Shown: one piece after another, positions 47,355 through 56,281 of the stretch
How positions within the stretch are numbered: position 1 is the stretch's first letter
Layout: each line of letters opens with the position of its first letter
Assembly: GCA_030024085.1 (NCBI GenBank)
Contig: JASEJE010000011.1
Location: forward strand, 1 to 64,000
Reading direction: 5' to 3'
DNA from: Bacillota bacterium
GTDB lineage: Bacteria > Bacillota > SHA-98 > UBA4971
Length of the DNA stretch: 64,000 bases
Made by a program: the position numbers and the translations under genes
Notes under the pieces: generated by a model
The model's database searches: none
What the model was told of the DNA's origin: nothing
What the model saw: the letters and a program-made list of their open reading frames with translations, nothing else

Positions 47355-49652
47355 TCAGAAGCTCATGTCGAAAGCTTCCGCGGTTGCGAGGATCTCCACC
47401 GGGTAGTCGTTCTCACCGAGCAGCCTCCCGTCGCTCGACCGCAGCACCAGCTTCAAGGTGTATCGGCCAGGCGCGAGGGCGCCGCTTACCATCCACGCCT
47501 CGCTCTTCGGCCAGGCGTTGAAGACCAGGGCGGCCTGGTTTTCCGGGACATCAACGACAAACGTCTCCGCGAGGCAGGCCTCGCCGTGCTGGTCCTCCAG
47601 CGTAACCTCGAGACGAGCCCCGGGGAACGTCTCCGGAAGGTCGTTCACCACCCGGAGTTCCTTGAAGATGAGCTGGCCTGTAACGAGTCGCTCCCGGTCC
47701 CTGACGGCACACGGCAGAACTGGCTGGAAGGCCCGGCCCAGGGCGAAGTACCCCTGTTTAGGCTGCCTATAGTAGTCCACGACCGACCACGTGATGGACG
47801 GCCAGCAATCCACGAACATGAACTGGAAGAGGCAGGCGATCTTGCGGAACTTCGCCAGGCGATAGCTCTCGGTCGCCGCCTTGAGGAGCGCGGCCTGGTA
47901 GGATTGGCTATTCCGGATGAACTCGTCGATGGACCCGCCCATCTGGATCCCGGCCACGTTGAAGGTCTGGTCGTACTGAAAGTCGTGGTAGGCCCACTTC
48001 CGCCAATCGGGGGGCCACAGGCCGCCGTCCCTGAACATGGCCTCCATGGCATCGCGCCCCGGCAGCGCCTGGGCGCCGTACTCGCTGATGACCGGCCCGC
48101 GCGGCGCCTGCACGTACTCGGCCACATGGCCGGTATACCATCCGTAGTAGGGGTGCTCCTCGAAGTCTGAGTGGGACTTCACCACGCGAGAGGCGTCGAG
48201 GGCGCTCACGACGTCGAAAAGGATCCTGTCGAGGGTGCCCTGGTTGATGCTGGGTTCGTTGTGGCAGCACCAGATGCATATGGACGGATGGTTGTATAGA
48301 TGCGTCACCATGTCCGCTATCTGCGAGGCGGCACTGTCCACGAGGTCCGGCGTCTCGTCGTAGCTCCACTGCAGCGCGAAGTCCTGCCACACGAGGATCC
48401 CCGCCTCGTCGCACGCCTCGTAGAACTCACGCCGGTTGACGTGCGCGTGGACGCGGACGCCGTTGATGTTCGCCCCCTTGAGGAGGGCGATGTCCCGCGC
48501 GATCATGTCGCGGTCGTATTCGGAGAGCCACTGCGTCGGGATGATGTTGGTTCCACGTATGAAGATGCGCCGCCCGTTCAGGCTGAAGTTGCCGTCTGCG
48601 TCAACCGCGAAGCGCCGCAATCCGAATCTGGCCTGCGACACGTCCCCACCTCGCTCCGTGGTGACGGCGACCTCGGCTCGGTAGAGGTCGGGCCGGCCGT
48701 GGTCCCAGGTCCACCAGAGATGAGGGTCGGCGATGGCCTCGACGAGAGTCAGCCTGCTCGTGCCGGGCTGGAGCCATACATGGCGCGACCCACAGTCGAG
48801 GCGTGCCCCCTCGAAATTGTCGGGGACGAGCGCGACTCCCACCTCGCCCTCCGTCGGGACCCCAGAGTAGTTTGCGACCTCCAGCGAGAGCCTGACTCGC
48901 GCCGTGCCGTCATCTAGCAGTGTCGGCGTGACGCGTACGCTCGTGATGCGGACATCGCCGGAGGCCACGATCTCGACGTCGTTCCAGATGCCCCCTGTGC
49001 CGAGGCTCTGGCCTGTCGCAGGGTCCCATGATCCGGGGCGCGTGTCGTGGTGCGAGAAGATGCCTTTGATGAGGCGCTTACTATCCGGCCACCTCACGCC
49101 CGGCTCCTCCATAGGCGCATCCACGCGGACCACGAGGACGTTTAGGCGGTCCCGGAGGATGGCGTGGTCCGCCGGAAACTCAAACGGCTGGAAGTACCCC
49201 TCGTGTTCGCCAAGGAGACACCCGTTGAGCCAGACTTTCGCCAGGTAATCGACCCCGGAGAAACGCACGAAGACGTAGCTGTCCCTGCATGCCTCCGGGA
49301 GCGTGAACGTGCGACGAAACCAGGCCTTGCCGCAGTAATCGTCCACGCCGCGAATCTGCCAGTTGCCCGGGATCTCCATGCCGGCCCAGCCGGAGTCGTC
49401 GGTCGCGGGGTCGTGTAGCCGCAGGATCTCGCCCCGGTCCTCCCTGTCAAGCATGTACCTCCATTCGCCGTTCAAAGAAATCACTGCGTGTGTACCGTGC
49501 GTACCAATCCCATCCACTACGTATAGCCCCCCTGTGTTGTATAGCCCCGGCCCATCCCCCGGACCCCCCACCGGCCGGTCCACTGGTCGCAAGTCACAGG
49601 CCTCCGCCCGCAGGCCGCATGCCTCAAGGCGTCGCTCGGACCGGGTCTTCAT
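47355..49652 (-). CDS. GH2 glycoside hydrolase, beta-mannosidase-like
   Basis: A 765-residue cytosolic enzyme: sugar-binding jelly roll ([20 protein letters not shown]), immunoglobulin-like domain, and TIM barrel with acid/base Glu466 in CCHNEPS and nucleophile Glu524 in VISEYGAQ. Overall layout suits beta-mannosidase or related GH2. The start is ATG 49652, two bases after the permease stop with GAAAGG before it; the open frame extending to 50354 only overlaps the permease gene. It is the last gene of its importer operon and probably hydrolyses the imported oligosaccharide. Confidence 0.9.
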   Translation of the reverse strand: MKTRSERRLEACGLRAEACDLRPVDRPVGGPGDGPGLYNTGGLYVVDGIGTHGTHAVISLNGEWRYMLDREDRGEILRLHDPATDDSGWAGMEIPGNWQIRGVDDYCGKAWFRRTFTLPEACRDSYVFVRFSGVDYLAKVWLNGCLLGEHEGYFQPFEFPADHAILRDRLNVLVVRVDAPMEEPGVRWPDSKRLIKGIFSHHDTRPGSWDPATGQSLGTGGIWNDVEIVASGDVRITSVRVTPTLLDDGTARVRLSLEVANYSGVPTEGEVGVALVPDNFEGARLDCGSRHVWLQPGTSRLTLVEAIADPHLWWTWDHGRPDLYRAEVAVTTERGGDVSQARFGLRRFAVDADGNFSLNGRRIFIRGTNIIPTQWLSEYDRDMIARDIALLKGANINGVRVHAHVNRREFYEACDEAGILVWQDFALQWSYDETPDLVDSAASQIADMVTHLYNHPSICIWCCHNEPSINQGTLDRILFDVVSALDASRVVKSHSDFEEHPYYGWYTGHVAEYVQAPRGPVISEYGAQALPGRDAMEAMFRDGGLWPPDWRKWAYHDFQYDQTFNVAGIQMGGSIDEFIRNSQSYQAALLKAATESYRLAKFRKIACLFQFMFVDCWPSITWSVVDYYRQPKQGYFALGRAFQPVLPCAVRDRERLVTGQLIFKELRVVNDLPETFPGARLEVTLEDQHGEACLAETFVVDVPENQAALVFNAWPKSEAWMVSGALAPGRYTLKLVLRSSDGRLLGENDYPVEILATAEAFDMSF

Positions 49653-49654
49653 GG

Positions 49655-50521
49655 TCAGCCTTTCGCTGAGAAGCCCATGGACATGCCCCGGCGGATCTTG
49701 TCCGAAAAGATGGCATAGAGGATGATAGTTGGAATCGCGGACAAGATGACAGCCGCGTTGAGCGGGCCGAATGACGTGATGAACGTCCCTTTGAACGTGA
49801 CGAGCGCGCGCGGCAAGGTGAAGAGTTCCGGCGCTCTCACGAACACGAGAGCGAAGAGGAACTCGTTCCAGATGTACACCGTCTGCAGGATGATCACGGT
49901 GTAAAGGGCCGGGAGCGCCATCGGAAGCATCACGATCCAGTACGTCTGCCACCTGGTCAGCCCATCCACCATCGTTGCGTCGTCGATGGATTTCGGGATC
50001 CCAATGAAGAATGAACGCATTATGAAGACGGAAAGCGGTAGTCCGTAAGCCACGTTCGGGAGGATGAGCGCGAAGTACGAGTTGACGAGGTCGAGATTGC
50101 GCAGCAGTTTGAGGAGGGGTATCAGGCCTGTTATCGGCGCGATGAACATGCCGCTCAGGAGGAGATAGAAGACGGTTTTCTGGCCGGCGAACCTGAGCCT
50201 CGCGAGGGCATAGCCTGCCATCGGCGAGACCAGGGCCAGGATGACCACGGAAAGGCCCGTCACGATCACGCTGTTCTTGAAGGCCATGCCGATCCGGCCG
50301 TCGGACCATGCTTCGCGGAAGTTCGCCCACAAGGGATGTGACGGGAGGCCCCACGGGTTCGTGAATATCTCCTGGTTGTCCTTGAGCGAGTTCACGGCCA
50401 CCCAGAAGAGGGGGTAGAGGATGACGAGCGCGTAGGCGGACAGCGCCACATAGAGCGCGACGCGGCCAGCCTGTTGCTTCCGGCGCTTCCTTCTCTCGAG
50501 CGAGTAGAGATCACCCGCCAT
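49655..50521 (-). CDS. Carbohydrate ABC transporter permease (MalG/UgpE-type)
   Basis: A 288-residue permease with six helices, YPLFWVAVNSLKDNQEIFTN at the N-terminal end and an EAA loop (SIDDATMVDGLTRWQTYWIV). ATG 50521 is two bases after the upstream permease stop; residues before it in the longer frame are unrelated. It partners 50524-51627. Confidence 0.93.
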   Translation of the reverse strand: MAGDLYSLERRKRRKQQAGRVALYVALSAYALVILYPLFWVAVNSLKDNQEIFTNPWGLPSHPLWANFREAWSDGRIGMAFKNSVIVTGLSVVILALVSPMAGYALARLRFAGQKTVFYLLLSGMFIAPITGLIPLLKLLRNLDLVNSYFALILPNVAYGLPLSVFIMRSFFIGIPKSIDDATMVDGLTRWQTYWIVMLPMALPALYTVIILQTVYIWNEFLFALVFVRAPELFTLPRALVTFKGTFITSFGPLNAAVILSAIPTIILYAIFSDKIRRGMSMGFSAKG

Positions 50522-50523
50522 GG

Positions 50524-51627
50524 CTATGCCTCCTCCCCGCCGCCGGCCGGCCGGACCCGCATCATCCTCAACTGGACGACCGTGATGACGAGACAGATGA
50601 GGAAGATCGACACGCCGATGGCCGAGGCGTAACCGGATTGCATGTAACGAAAAGCCTTCCTGTAGAGGTAAGTCGTGGCGATCTCCGTGGCGTTGACCGG
50701 TCCGCCCCCGGTCATGGACCAGATGAGGTCGAACGACTTGAACGAACCTGAGATGCTCATGACCACCAGGACGGCGATGACCTCCTTGAGAAGCGGCGCC
50801 GTGACCTTTAGCGTGGTCCAAAACTCCGACAGGCCGTCCACCTTGGCGGAATCGAAGACGCTCTGCGGTATGCTCTTCAGGCCCGAAAGGAAGATGACCA
50901 CGTACAGCCCGATGTATATCCAGTTGATCGTGATGAGCACGGCTATGAGGGCAGTCGCGGGGTCGCCGAGCCATGCGGGCTGGAAGGAATGCAGCCCCAG
51001 CCGGTCGATGAGGAGGTTGATGGTCCCCATGGTCGGATCGTACATCCATGTCCAGACCATGCCCACGGCAACCAGGGATATGACCATCGGCAGGAAGAAC
51101 ACGGTCGCGAAGAAGTTGCCTCCGCGCATCTTGCGGTTCAAGGCCACGGCCACGGCGAGGGCGACAGGTATCTGGATGAGGACCGATTGCGCGGCAACGA
51201 TCATTGTGTTGAGGATCGCCTTCGCGAAGACCGGGTCCTCCGAGAAGAGCTGGCGGTAGTTCTGCAGCCCTATGAAGGCTTTCTGGGGCGAGATGCCCGC
51301 CCAGTTGAAGAGGCTGAGGTACACGACCTCGAGGTTGGGGTACACGAAGAAGACCCCGAAGATGACGAGCGCTGGCAACAGGAGGGCGTAGGCAACCCTG
51401 TTGTCGTTCATCCTCCTCTCCACGGCGTCTCCGCGGGGCCCACCGGCCCAGCCGGTCCTATCGGTATCGATCCTACCGGTCCTGGCCGTTGTGCCGCCCT
51501 CGCGGGGCTTGGCGGCCTCGCCGGACTTGCTGGCGCTGGCGCCCCCGGCGGGCCGTGTGGGTGCGGCGGACTCGCTGGACCGCATGGCTCCGGCAGACCC
51601 ATTGGGCGTGGTGATTCCTGCAAACAT
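50524..51627 (-). CDS. Carbohydrate ABC transporter permease (MalF/UgpA-type)
   Basis: The family domain begins at about residue 73 (MNDNRVAYALLLPALVIFGV) and has six helices and an EAA loop (SVFDSAKVDGLSEFWTTLKV). The first 72 residues are a low-complexity Ala/Gly/Thr/Arg stretch unusual for the family. The start may be ATG 51411 (AGGAGG close before it) or 51627 (GGGGGATGCACG). Confidence 0.9.
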   Translation of the reverse strand: MFAGITTPNGSAGAMRSSESAAPTRPAGGASASKSGEAAKPREGGTTARTGRIDTDRTGWAGGPRGDAVERRMNDNRVAYALLLPALVIFGVFFVYPNLEVVYLSLFNWAGISPQKAFIGLQNYRQLFSEDPVFAKAILNTMIVAAQSVLIQIPVALAVAVALNRKMRGGNFFATVFFLPMVISLVAVGMVWTWMYDPTMGTINLLIDRLGLHSFQPAWLGDPATALIAVLITINWIYIGLYVVIFLSGLKSIPQSVFDSAKVDGLSEFWTTLKVTAPLLKEVIAVLVVMSISGSFKSFDLIWSMTGGGPVNATEIATTYLYRKAFRYMQSGYASAIGVSIFLICLVITVVQLRMMRVRPAGGGEEA

Positions 51628-51703
51628 CGTGCATCCCCCAGACAGGCCGCACCTGCGCGGCCTTCCGCACTATCCCGCCTCAAACTGGCAAAACCCCGAA
51701 GAA

Positions 51704-51766
51704 CGCCGGCGCCCCTGGATCACGGACCCGACCCGCCGCGGCTTGCGTCCTGCGCGGGCGCCGGCG
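51704..51766. repeat. Inverted repeat between binding-protein and permease genes
   Basis: CGCCGGCGCCC (51704-51714) and GGGCGCCGGCG (51756-51766), 11-bp perfect arms with a 41-base loop. As at 39012-39043, it lies just downstream of a binding-protein gene and may stabilise its mRNA. Confidence 0.55.
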
Positions 51767-51771
51767 ACTCC

Positions 51772-51811
51772 CGCTACGTCGCTACGTCGCTACATCGCTA
51801 CATCGCTACAT
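51772..51811. repeat. 8-bp x 5 tandem repeat over a stop codon
   Basis: Five perfect-length units, CGCTACGT twice and CGCTACAT three times. On the minus strand the binding-protein gene ends within it (GCTTCCGATGTAG), so the repeats supply the stop and the 3' end. Confidence 0.9.
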
Positions 51812-53110
51812 CGGAAGCACGCCCTGGGCCTTGAGCTCGTTCGCGGTCGCCTCCTGTCTCTTGGCCATCTCTTCGGGCGTTATCTTGCCTGCAAAGAGCG
51901 CCGCCAGCCCCTCAAGATGGGCGGCTGCGAATTGCGGAGGCGAGTACTGATCCCACGCCATCTGAAGGTGGCTCGCCTTGCCGACCTGGCCGATGACCTT
52001 CTGGATGACCGGATCGTACGCCCCTTCCGGGAGCGGAACGTTGAACACGATGAGGTCGCCCACGTTCTTCACGAAATCGTAGATGACCTCGTCGCGTGCG
52101 AGGTATTCAACCAGCTTCATCGCGGCGGCTTTCTCCTCGGGTTTCACCTTCTCAGAGACGCAGTGCACCGTCTGGGGCGCACCCAGCACCATCGTGGGAT
52201 CTCCCTTGCCCCCGGGCACCGTGGGGAACCTTATTATGTCGAGGTTGAAGTTGGGAACCTGCTTGCGCAGATCAGCTATTACCCAGGTACCCATGAGGTA
52301 CATCGCGGCCTTGCCTGAGAAGAAGTAGCGCTGCGCATCGCTGTATCCCATGCCGAGGAAGCCCTTCTCGAACGCGCCCGCGGATACCAACTCCTGGCAC
52401 CTCTTGCCTGCCTCCACGAAGGCCTGGCTCTCGAAGCTAAACCCGGGAGCACGGTTGAGGGTCTTCGCGAATAGCTCTGATCCGCCGATGCGGTCCACGA
52501 GATACATGTAGTAGAACGAAAGCTCCCAGTTCTCCTTGCCGCCAACGGCGATCGGGATGATATCGTGGTCCTTGAACTTCTTGATGGCGTCCAGGAATTC
52601 ATCCCATGTCCACGTCTCGTTCTTCGCCGCGTCCGGCACCTTCACCCCGGCCTTCTCGAACAGGTCGCGGTTTATGTAGATGTGCCCTGCCCAGGTTGTG
52701 TAAGGGAGACCGTAGTTCTTTCCGCCCCACGTGCTCGTGGAGAGCGCGCCGGCGGGGACCTTTCCGCCCAGCTTCTTGATGATGGGGGTCAGGTCCGCAA
52801 CCTGGCCCTCATCGACGTAGGACTTCAGGACGCCGCCGCCCCATGAGCGCCAGAAAGCGGGCGGCATTCCCGCGGCCATCGACGACTTGAGGCCTATCTT
52901 GAGATCCTCATCCTGCATGTCGATGCGCACGACCTGGATGTCGGGGTTCTCCTTCATGAAGCCCTCGATGACGCGGTCCATCCACGCGCAGATGGTCTTC
53001 TCGCCGCCGTCCGCCGTCCACCACTCGATCTTGGTCTTCGCAAGCGCCGTGCCGGATACGAGGGCAAAGACCAGGATCACCGTGACCAGGAAACCCATTC
53101 TCCGCTTCAT
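51806..53110 (-). CDS. Carbohydrate ABC transporter solute-binding protein
   Basis: A 434-residue SBP_bac_1 protein with signal peptide MKRRMGFLVTVILVFALVSG then TALA-KTK and no lipobox Cys. Fold motifs include IEWWTADGGEKTICAWMDRV and AGMPPAFWRSWGGGVLKSYV. ATG 53110 has AGGAGG at seven bases. It precedes the MalF/MalG-type permeases and GH2 enzyme on the same strand. Confidence 0.93.
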   Translation of the reverse strand: MKRRMGFLVTVILVFALVSGTALAKTKIEWWTADGGEKTICAWMDRVIEGFMKENPDIQVVRIDMQDEDLKIGLKSSMAAGMPPAFWRSWGGGVLKSYVDEGQVADLTPIIKKLGGKVPAGALSTSTWGGKNYGLPYTTWAGHIYINRDLFEKAGVKVPDAAKNETWTWDEFLDAIKKFKDHDIIPIAVGGKENWELSFYYMYLVDRIGGSELFAKTLNRAPGFSFESQAFVEAGKRCQELVSAGAFEKGFLGMGYSDAQRYFFSGKAAMYLMGTWVIADLRKQVPNFNLDIIRFPTVPGGKGDPTMVLGAPQTVHCVSEKVKPEEKAAAMKLVEYLARDEVIYDFVKNVGDLIVFNVPLPEGAYDPVIQKVIGQVGKASHLQMAWDQYSPPQFAAAHLEGLAALFAGKITPEEMAKRQEATANELKAQGVLPM

Positions 53111-53647
53111 GGCCATCCTCCTCATCTTTGACATAGTCCGGATGATCTCCCGCGAAACGTGCCTCCATCAACCATCGTGACTTCATGACTTGCCGGTGCT
53201 CCACCCGGTTGCCCAACCAACGCCTCCCAGAACGACCTCCGGAACGCCTGCAAGACCGCGTACCAAAGGGCCTGCCAGAACGGCTCTGCCTGCCGGGGCA
53301 CCCGTCCGGACGTCCGCCAGACGGCGCTGCCGTCGGCTGCCAGCCTCCCGGCTGCCGGTCTGCAGATCACCGGTGGACGCACAGTGGCAAGCGGCCCCGC
53401 CCCGGGTTTCCTCCAGCCGCCCCTGGATCTGGCGCCTTCCCGCCCCCCTTCGTCCTCACTTCTCCTGCGCGCCGTGCTGCACAGTGCCACGTCCTGTCGC
53501 GCCCGCGCGCCTTGCAGCACCTGTGCACCATGTCCCTGTCGCGCCCCGCGGCGCCCGGTCAGATCCTGCAATCCTCCCGCGCGCCACCCCTGCGACTACC
53601 CGAGAGCTCGACCGCGGGCCCTTTCCTCGCAGCCGCGCAGCCCGGTT
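53111..53647. other. Gene-free stretch
   Basis: 537 C/T-rich bases (plus strand) between the MsmK-type ATPase and the binding-protein gene. Open frames exist on both strands but none has a family resemblance, and they are rich in Arg/Ala/Gly as expected for random GC-rich sequence. The promoter of the binding-protein operon is probably here but is not clear. Confidence 0.5.
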
Positions 53648-54868
53648 TCAACGCGAACGCGGCCCGCACGTCAGCAGCGACATGCCGCTTGCTGGATCGA
53701 ACAGATGAATATGAGCGCGATCCAGCCGGAACTCCACCTGCTCGCCTGCCCGAGCCTCGCGGTCCTCATCCCAGCGCGCGACCAGCACCGTGGTTCCAGG
53801 GCGGTCGGCACCCACGCCGGCACCGGCGCCATCACCGGCGGTGTCGCGCACGCCCCCGTCGCTTGCGCCACCTGGGCCGTCCATCCCTGCCCCGGTCTTG
53901 CCGGTTTCGACATGCACATAGTTGACTTCGCCCAGGCGTTCGAAAAACGTCACTTCGCCGGCCCCGTCAGCGTCCTCGAGCTCGCGCCCGACCTTCACAT
54001 TCCTCGGCCTGACGCCCAGCACCACCCTAGCTGGCAGGTCGCCCCGCCCGGCGACGCGCGTCATGACGTCTGCGGGAAGCTTCAGGCGCAGGCCTTCACC
54101 GAGGAGCCACGCATCCCCATCGGCTGATTCCACGCGGCAGTCGGCGAGGTTCATCTCAGGGCTACCGATGAACCTCGCCACAAACACGTTTCTGGGATTC
54201 TCGTAGACGTCCTCGGGAGAGCCGATCTGCAGGACGCGGCCGTCCGCAAGGATCACGATCCTGTCGGCAAGCACCATCGCCTCTTCCTGGTCGTGAGTAA
54301 CGTAGATGGTGGTCGTCCCAAGCCTGGTATGAAGCTTCTTGATCTCGGACCGCATGGTCAGGCGCAGCTTGGCGTCAAGGTTGGAGAGGGGTTCGTCCAT
54401 GAGGAAGAGGCGGGGGTTTCGCACTATGGCGCGCCCGAGGGCTACGCGCTGCTGCTGGCCGCCGCTCATGGCGCGGGGCCTGCGGCTGAGGAGGTGCTCG
54501 ATGTTGAGCAGCCTCGCCACCTCATGGACGCGGCGGTCTATCTCGTCCTTTGGGACTCTGTCCACTCTCAGGTTCAGGGCGATGTTGTCGTAGACCCGCA
54601 TGTGCGGATAGAGCGCATAGTCCTGGAAGACCATGGCGACGTTGCGCTCCTTCGGGGAAAGCGCGTTCACGACCTTGCCATCGAGGATGATCTCGCCCCG
54701 AGTGGGCGATTCCAGTCCCGCTATGAGGCGGAGCGTGGTCGTCTTGCCACATCCCGACGGCCCCAGCAGCACTATGAACTCGCCTTTGCGTATCTCGAGG
54801 TCGTCGATCTCAACGGCTACGTTATCGTTAAACTTCTTCATGACTCGACTCAGCACGAGATCTCCCAC
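53648..54868 (-). CDS. ugpC: Carbohydrate ABC transporter ATPase (UgpC/MsmK-type)
   Basis: A 406-residue ATPase: Walker A GPSGCGKTTTLR, Q-loop MVFQDYALYPHM, signature AMSGGQQQRVALG, Walker B LFLMDEPLSNLDAKLR, then OB-type regulatory domains. GTG 54868 has GGGGGT seven bases upstream. In Bacillota one such ATPase often energises many sugar importers; it is the only one here, while three binding-protein/permease sets are present. A Gly/Ala/Asp-rich insert (GKTGAGMDGPGGASDGG and on) lies in the C-terminal domain. Confidence 0.95.
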   Translation of the reverse strand: MGDLVLSRVMKKFNDNVAVEIDDLEIRKGEFIVLLGPSGCGKTTTLRLIAGLESPTRGEIILDGKVVNALSPKERNVAMVFQDYALYPHMRVYDNIALNLRVDRVPKDEIDRRVHEVARLLNIEHLLSRRPRAMSGGQQQRVALGRAIVRNPRLFLMDEPLSNLDAKLRLTMRSEIKKLHTRLGTTTIYVTHDQEEAMVLADRIVILADGRVLQIGSPEDVYENPRNVFVARFIGSPEMNLADCRVESADGDAWLLGEGLRLKLPADVMTRVAGRGDLPARVVLGVRPRNVKVGRELEDADGAGEVTFFERLGEVNYVHVETGKTGAGMDGPGGASDGGVRDTAGDGAGAGVGADRPGTTVLVARWDEDREARAGEQVEFRLDRAHIHLFDPASGMSLLTCGPRSR

Positions 54869-55078
54869 GAGAATACCCCCCACGCGCCGTCGCCGGACGC
54901 TGCACCACACTGTACACTGTAGATGACCTACCTAAAAGTTGAAACTCAAGAGGTCGTTCGATTTTCCGTTGCCGCATCTGCAACACCCGAATCCTCGGCG
55001 CCCGATCGTTGCCCGATCGTTCATCCGCCGGCAACCCTGCAGCTTCTATCGGATTGCCACGGCCTCGCGAAGCCACGT

Positions 55079-56074
55079 CTAGACGCTTCCACGCAGGACA
55101 AGCCTGGGTTTCAGGACAATCCGCCTCTCAGGCGGGTGATTCTCTATACAATCGATGAGAAGCTCAGCCGCCACCTGGCCAGCCTGCTGCTTCGGAAGGT
55201 GCATCGTTGTGAGGCCGGGCTCCACCAGGTCGGTCATGGCGATGTCGTCGACCCCAACGAGCGCGATGTCATGAGGCACGCGCAGCCCCTCCTCCTTGAT
55301 GGCCTTGAGGGCCGCGAGGGCTGCGATGTCGTTGTATGCCATGATGGCCGTAAACCTGCGTGGGCTTGCCACAAGGAGTTTCATCTTGCGGTAGGCCATG
55401 TCGCCATCTACCTGGAAGTTCACGATGTTCTCGGGGCGAGGCTCGAGGCCATGGGCCCGTAGGGCGGCGCAGAAGCCCTCGAAGCGGTCATCGTATGTCG
55501 AGTCGCCCGGGTAGCCCCCGAAGAACAGGATCTTGCTGTGTCCCTTGCTGATGAGCAGCTCGCCGAGGGTCCGGCCCACCTCGTGGTCGTCGTACCCCAC
55601 CCAGTTGGCCTGGATGTCCTTACAGTAGTGGCTCGCCAGGACGAACGGAAAATCTTTTTCTTTCAGCAGCCTGACGTGTGACTCCCCGCAGTTCGGGATG
55701 GGGTCTATGATGATCCCCCTGGCCCGGTACGAGAACATGAGCCTGATGGCCTGCTCTTCTTTGGCGTGGTCGCCTTGAGTATTGTAGATGAGGATCTGGT
55801 AACCCCGGAGCTTGCACCCTGCCTCGATACCCTTCAGCACCTCGGCGTAGAATGGGTTGGAGTTATCGATAATGATAACGCCCACCGTGCGATTCTGGCG
55901 TGTACGCAGGTGAGATGCGAGGACGTTCCGCTCGTAGCCGATCTGCCCTGCTATCTTCCTTATCTTGGCCGTGGTCTCCTGGCTCACGCCAGACTCACCT
56001 CGCAGGGCCCGGGAGACAGTGTTCGCAGACACTCCGGCGATGGACGCGATCTCCTTGATGGTCGGGTAGCGCAT
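55079..56074 (-). CDS. LacI-family transcriptional regulator
   Basis: A 331-residue regulator with helix-turn-helix and hinge at residues 1-60 (TIKEIASIAGVSANTVSRAL, ASHLRTRQNRTVGVIIIDNS) and a sugar-sensor domain. ATG 56074 follows GAGGTTGAGCT. It lies between the ATPase gene and the GH66 locus, both on the same strand, and could control either or both. Confidence 0.93.
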   Translation of the reverse strand: MRYPTIKEIASIAGVSANTVSRALRGESGVSQETTAKIRKIAGQIGYERNVLASHLRTRQNRTVGVIIIDNSNPFYAEVLKGIEAGCKLRGYQILIYNTQGDHAKEEQAIRLMFSYRARGIIIDPIPNCGESHVRLLKEKDFPFVLASHYCKDIQANWVGYDDHEVGRTLGELLISKGHSKILFFGGYPGDSTYDDRFEGFCAALRAHGLEPRPENIVNFQVDGDMAYRKMKLLVASPRRFTAIMAYNDIAALAALKAIKEEGLRVPHDIALVGVDDIAMTDLVEPGLTTMHLPKQQAGQVAAELLIDCIENHPPERRIVLKPRLVLRGSV

Positions 56075-56086
56075 AGCTCAACCTCG

Positions 56087-56100
56087 CGTTAACGTTAATG
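56087..56100. promoter_or_regulatory. LacI-type operator upstream of the 55079 regulator
   Basis: TTAACGTTAA, a perfect palindrome with central CG, flanked by a C/G pair, 13 bases upstream of the LacI start codon. This is the form expected for an autoregulatory LacI-family site. Confidence 0.6.
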
Positions 56101-56281
56101 TCATGGTCCGCAAAAAAACCCACGGCGGTATCATGTTTTAGTTTGTAGGTTCGCCGTTCCGCCGCAAAGTCCTTCTTGTTGTGGGGGAAATTGCGAGCAC
56201 GGAAAAGCTATGGGGGCAGGGTTCCAATTGTGGTTATGATCGCATGGCTCCTTCATCAAACGGTCCGCCGCCGACGGCTGG

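Noticed and set aside
49653-50354. N-terminal extension of the GH2 frame (open from 50354)
   Set aside because: It overlaps the permease gene on the same strand in another frame and has no GH2 similarity; the GH2 domain and a good ribosome-binding site begin at ATG 49652.
50522-51049. Upstream part of the MalG-type frame (open from 51049)
   Set aside because: The sequence is an out-of-frame reading of the MalF-type gene; the permease N-terminus MAGDLYSLERR starts at 50521.
50989-51834. Collagen-like Gly-Pro-rich reading (GPTGPAGPIG type) on the plus strand
   Set aside because: It is produced by reading the MalF-type gene and its low-complexity 5' end on the opposite strand; no ribosome-binding site or Gly-X-Y regularity over a useful length.
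53122-53571. 149-residue frame upstream of the binding-protein gene
   Set aside because: Arg/Gly/Ala-rich without motifs, overlaps the true signal peptide and ribosome-binding site of the binding-protein gene; probably random.
55000-55021. Two tandem copies of GCCCGATCGTT
   Set aside because: Only two 11-bp units and no dyad beyond CGATCG; too short to call an operator or repeat array.
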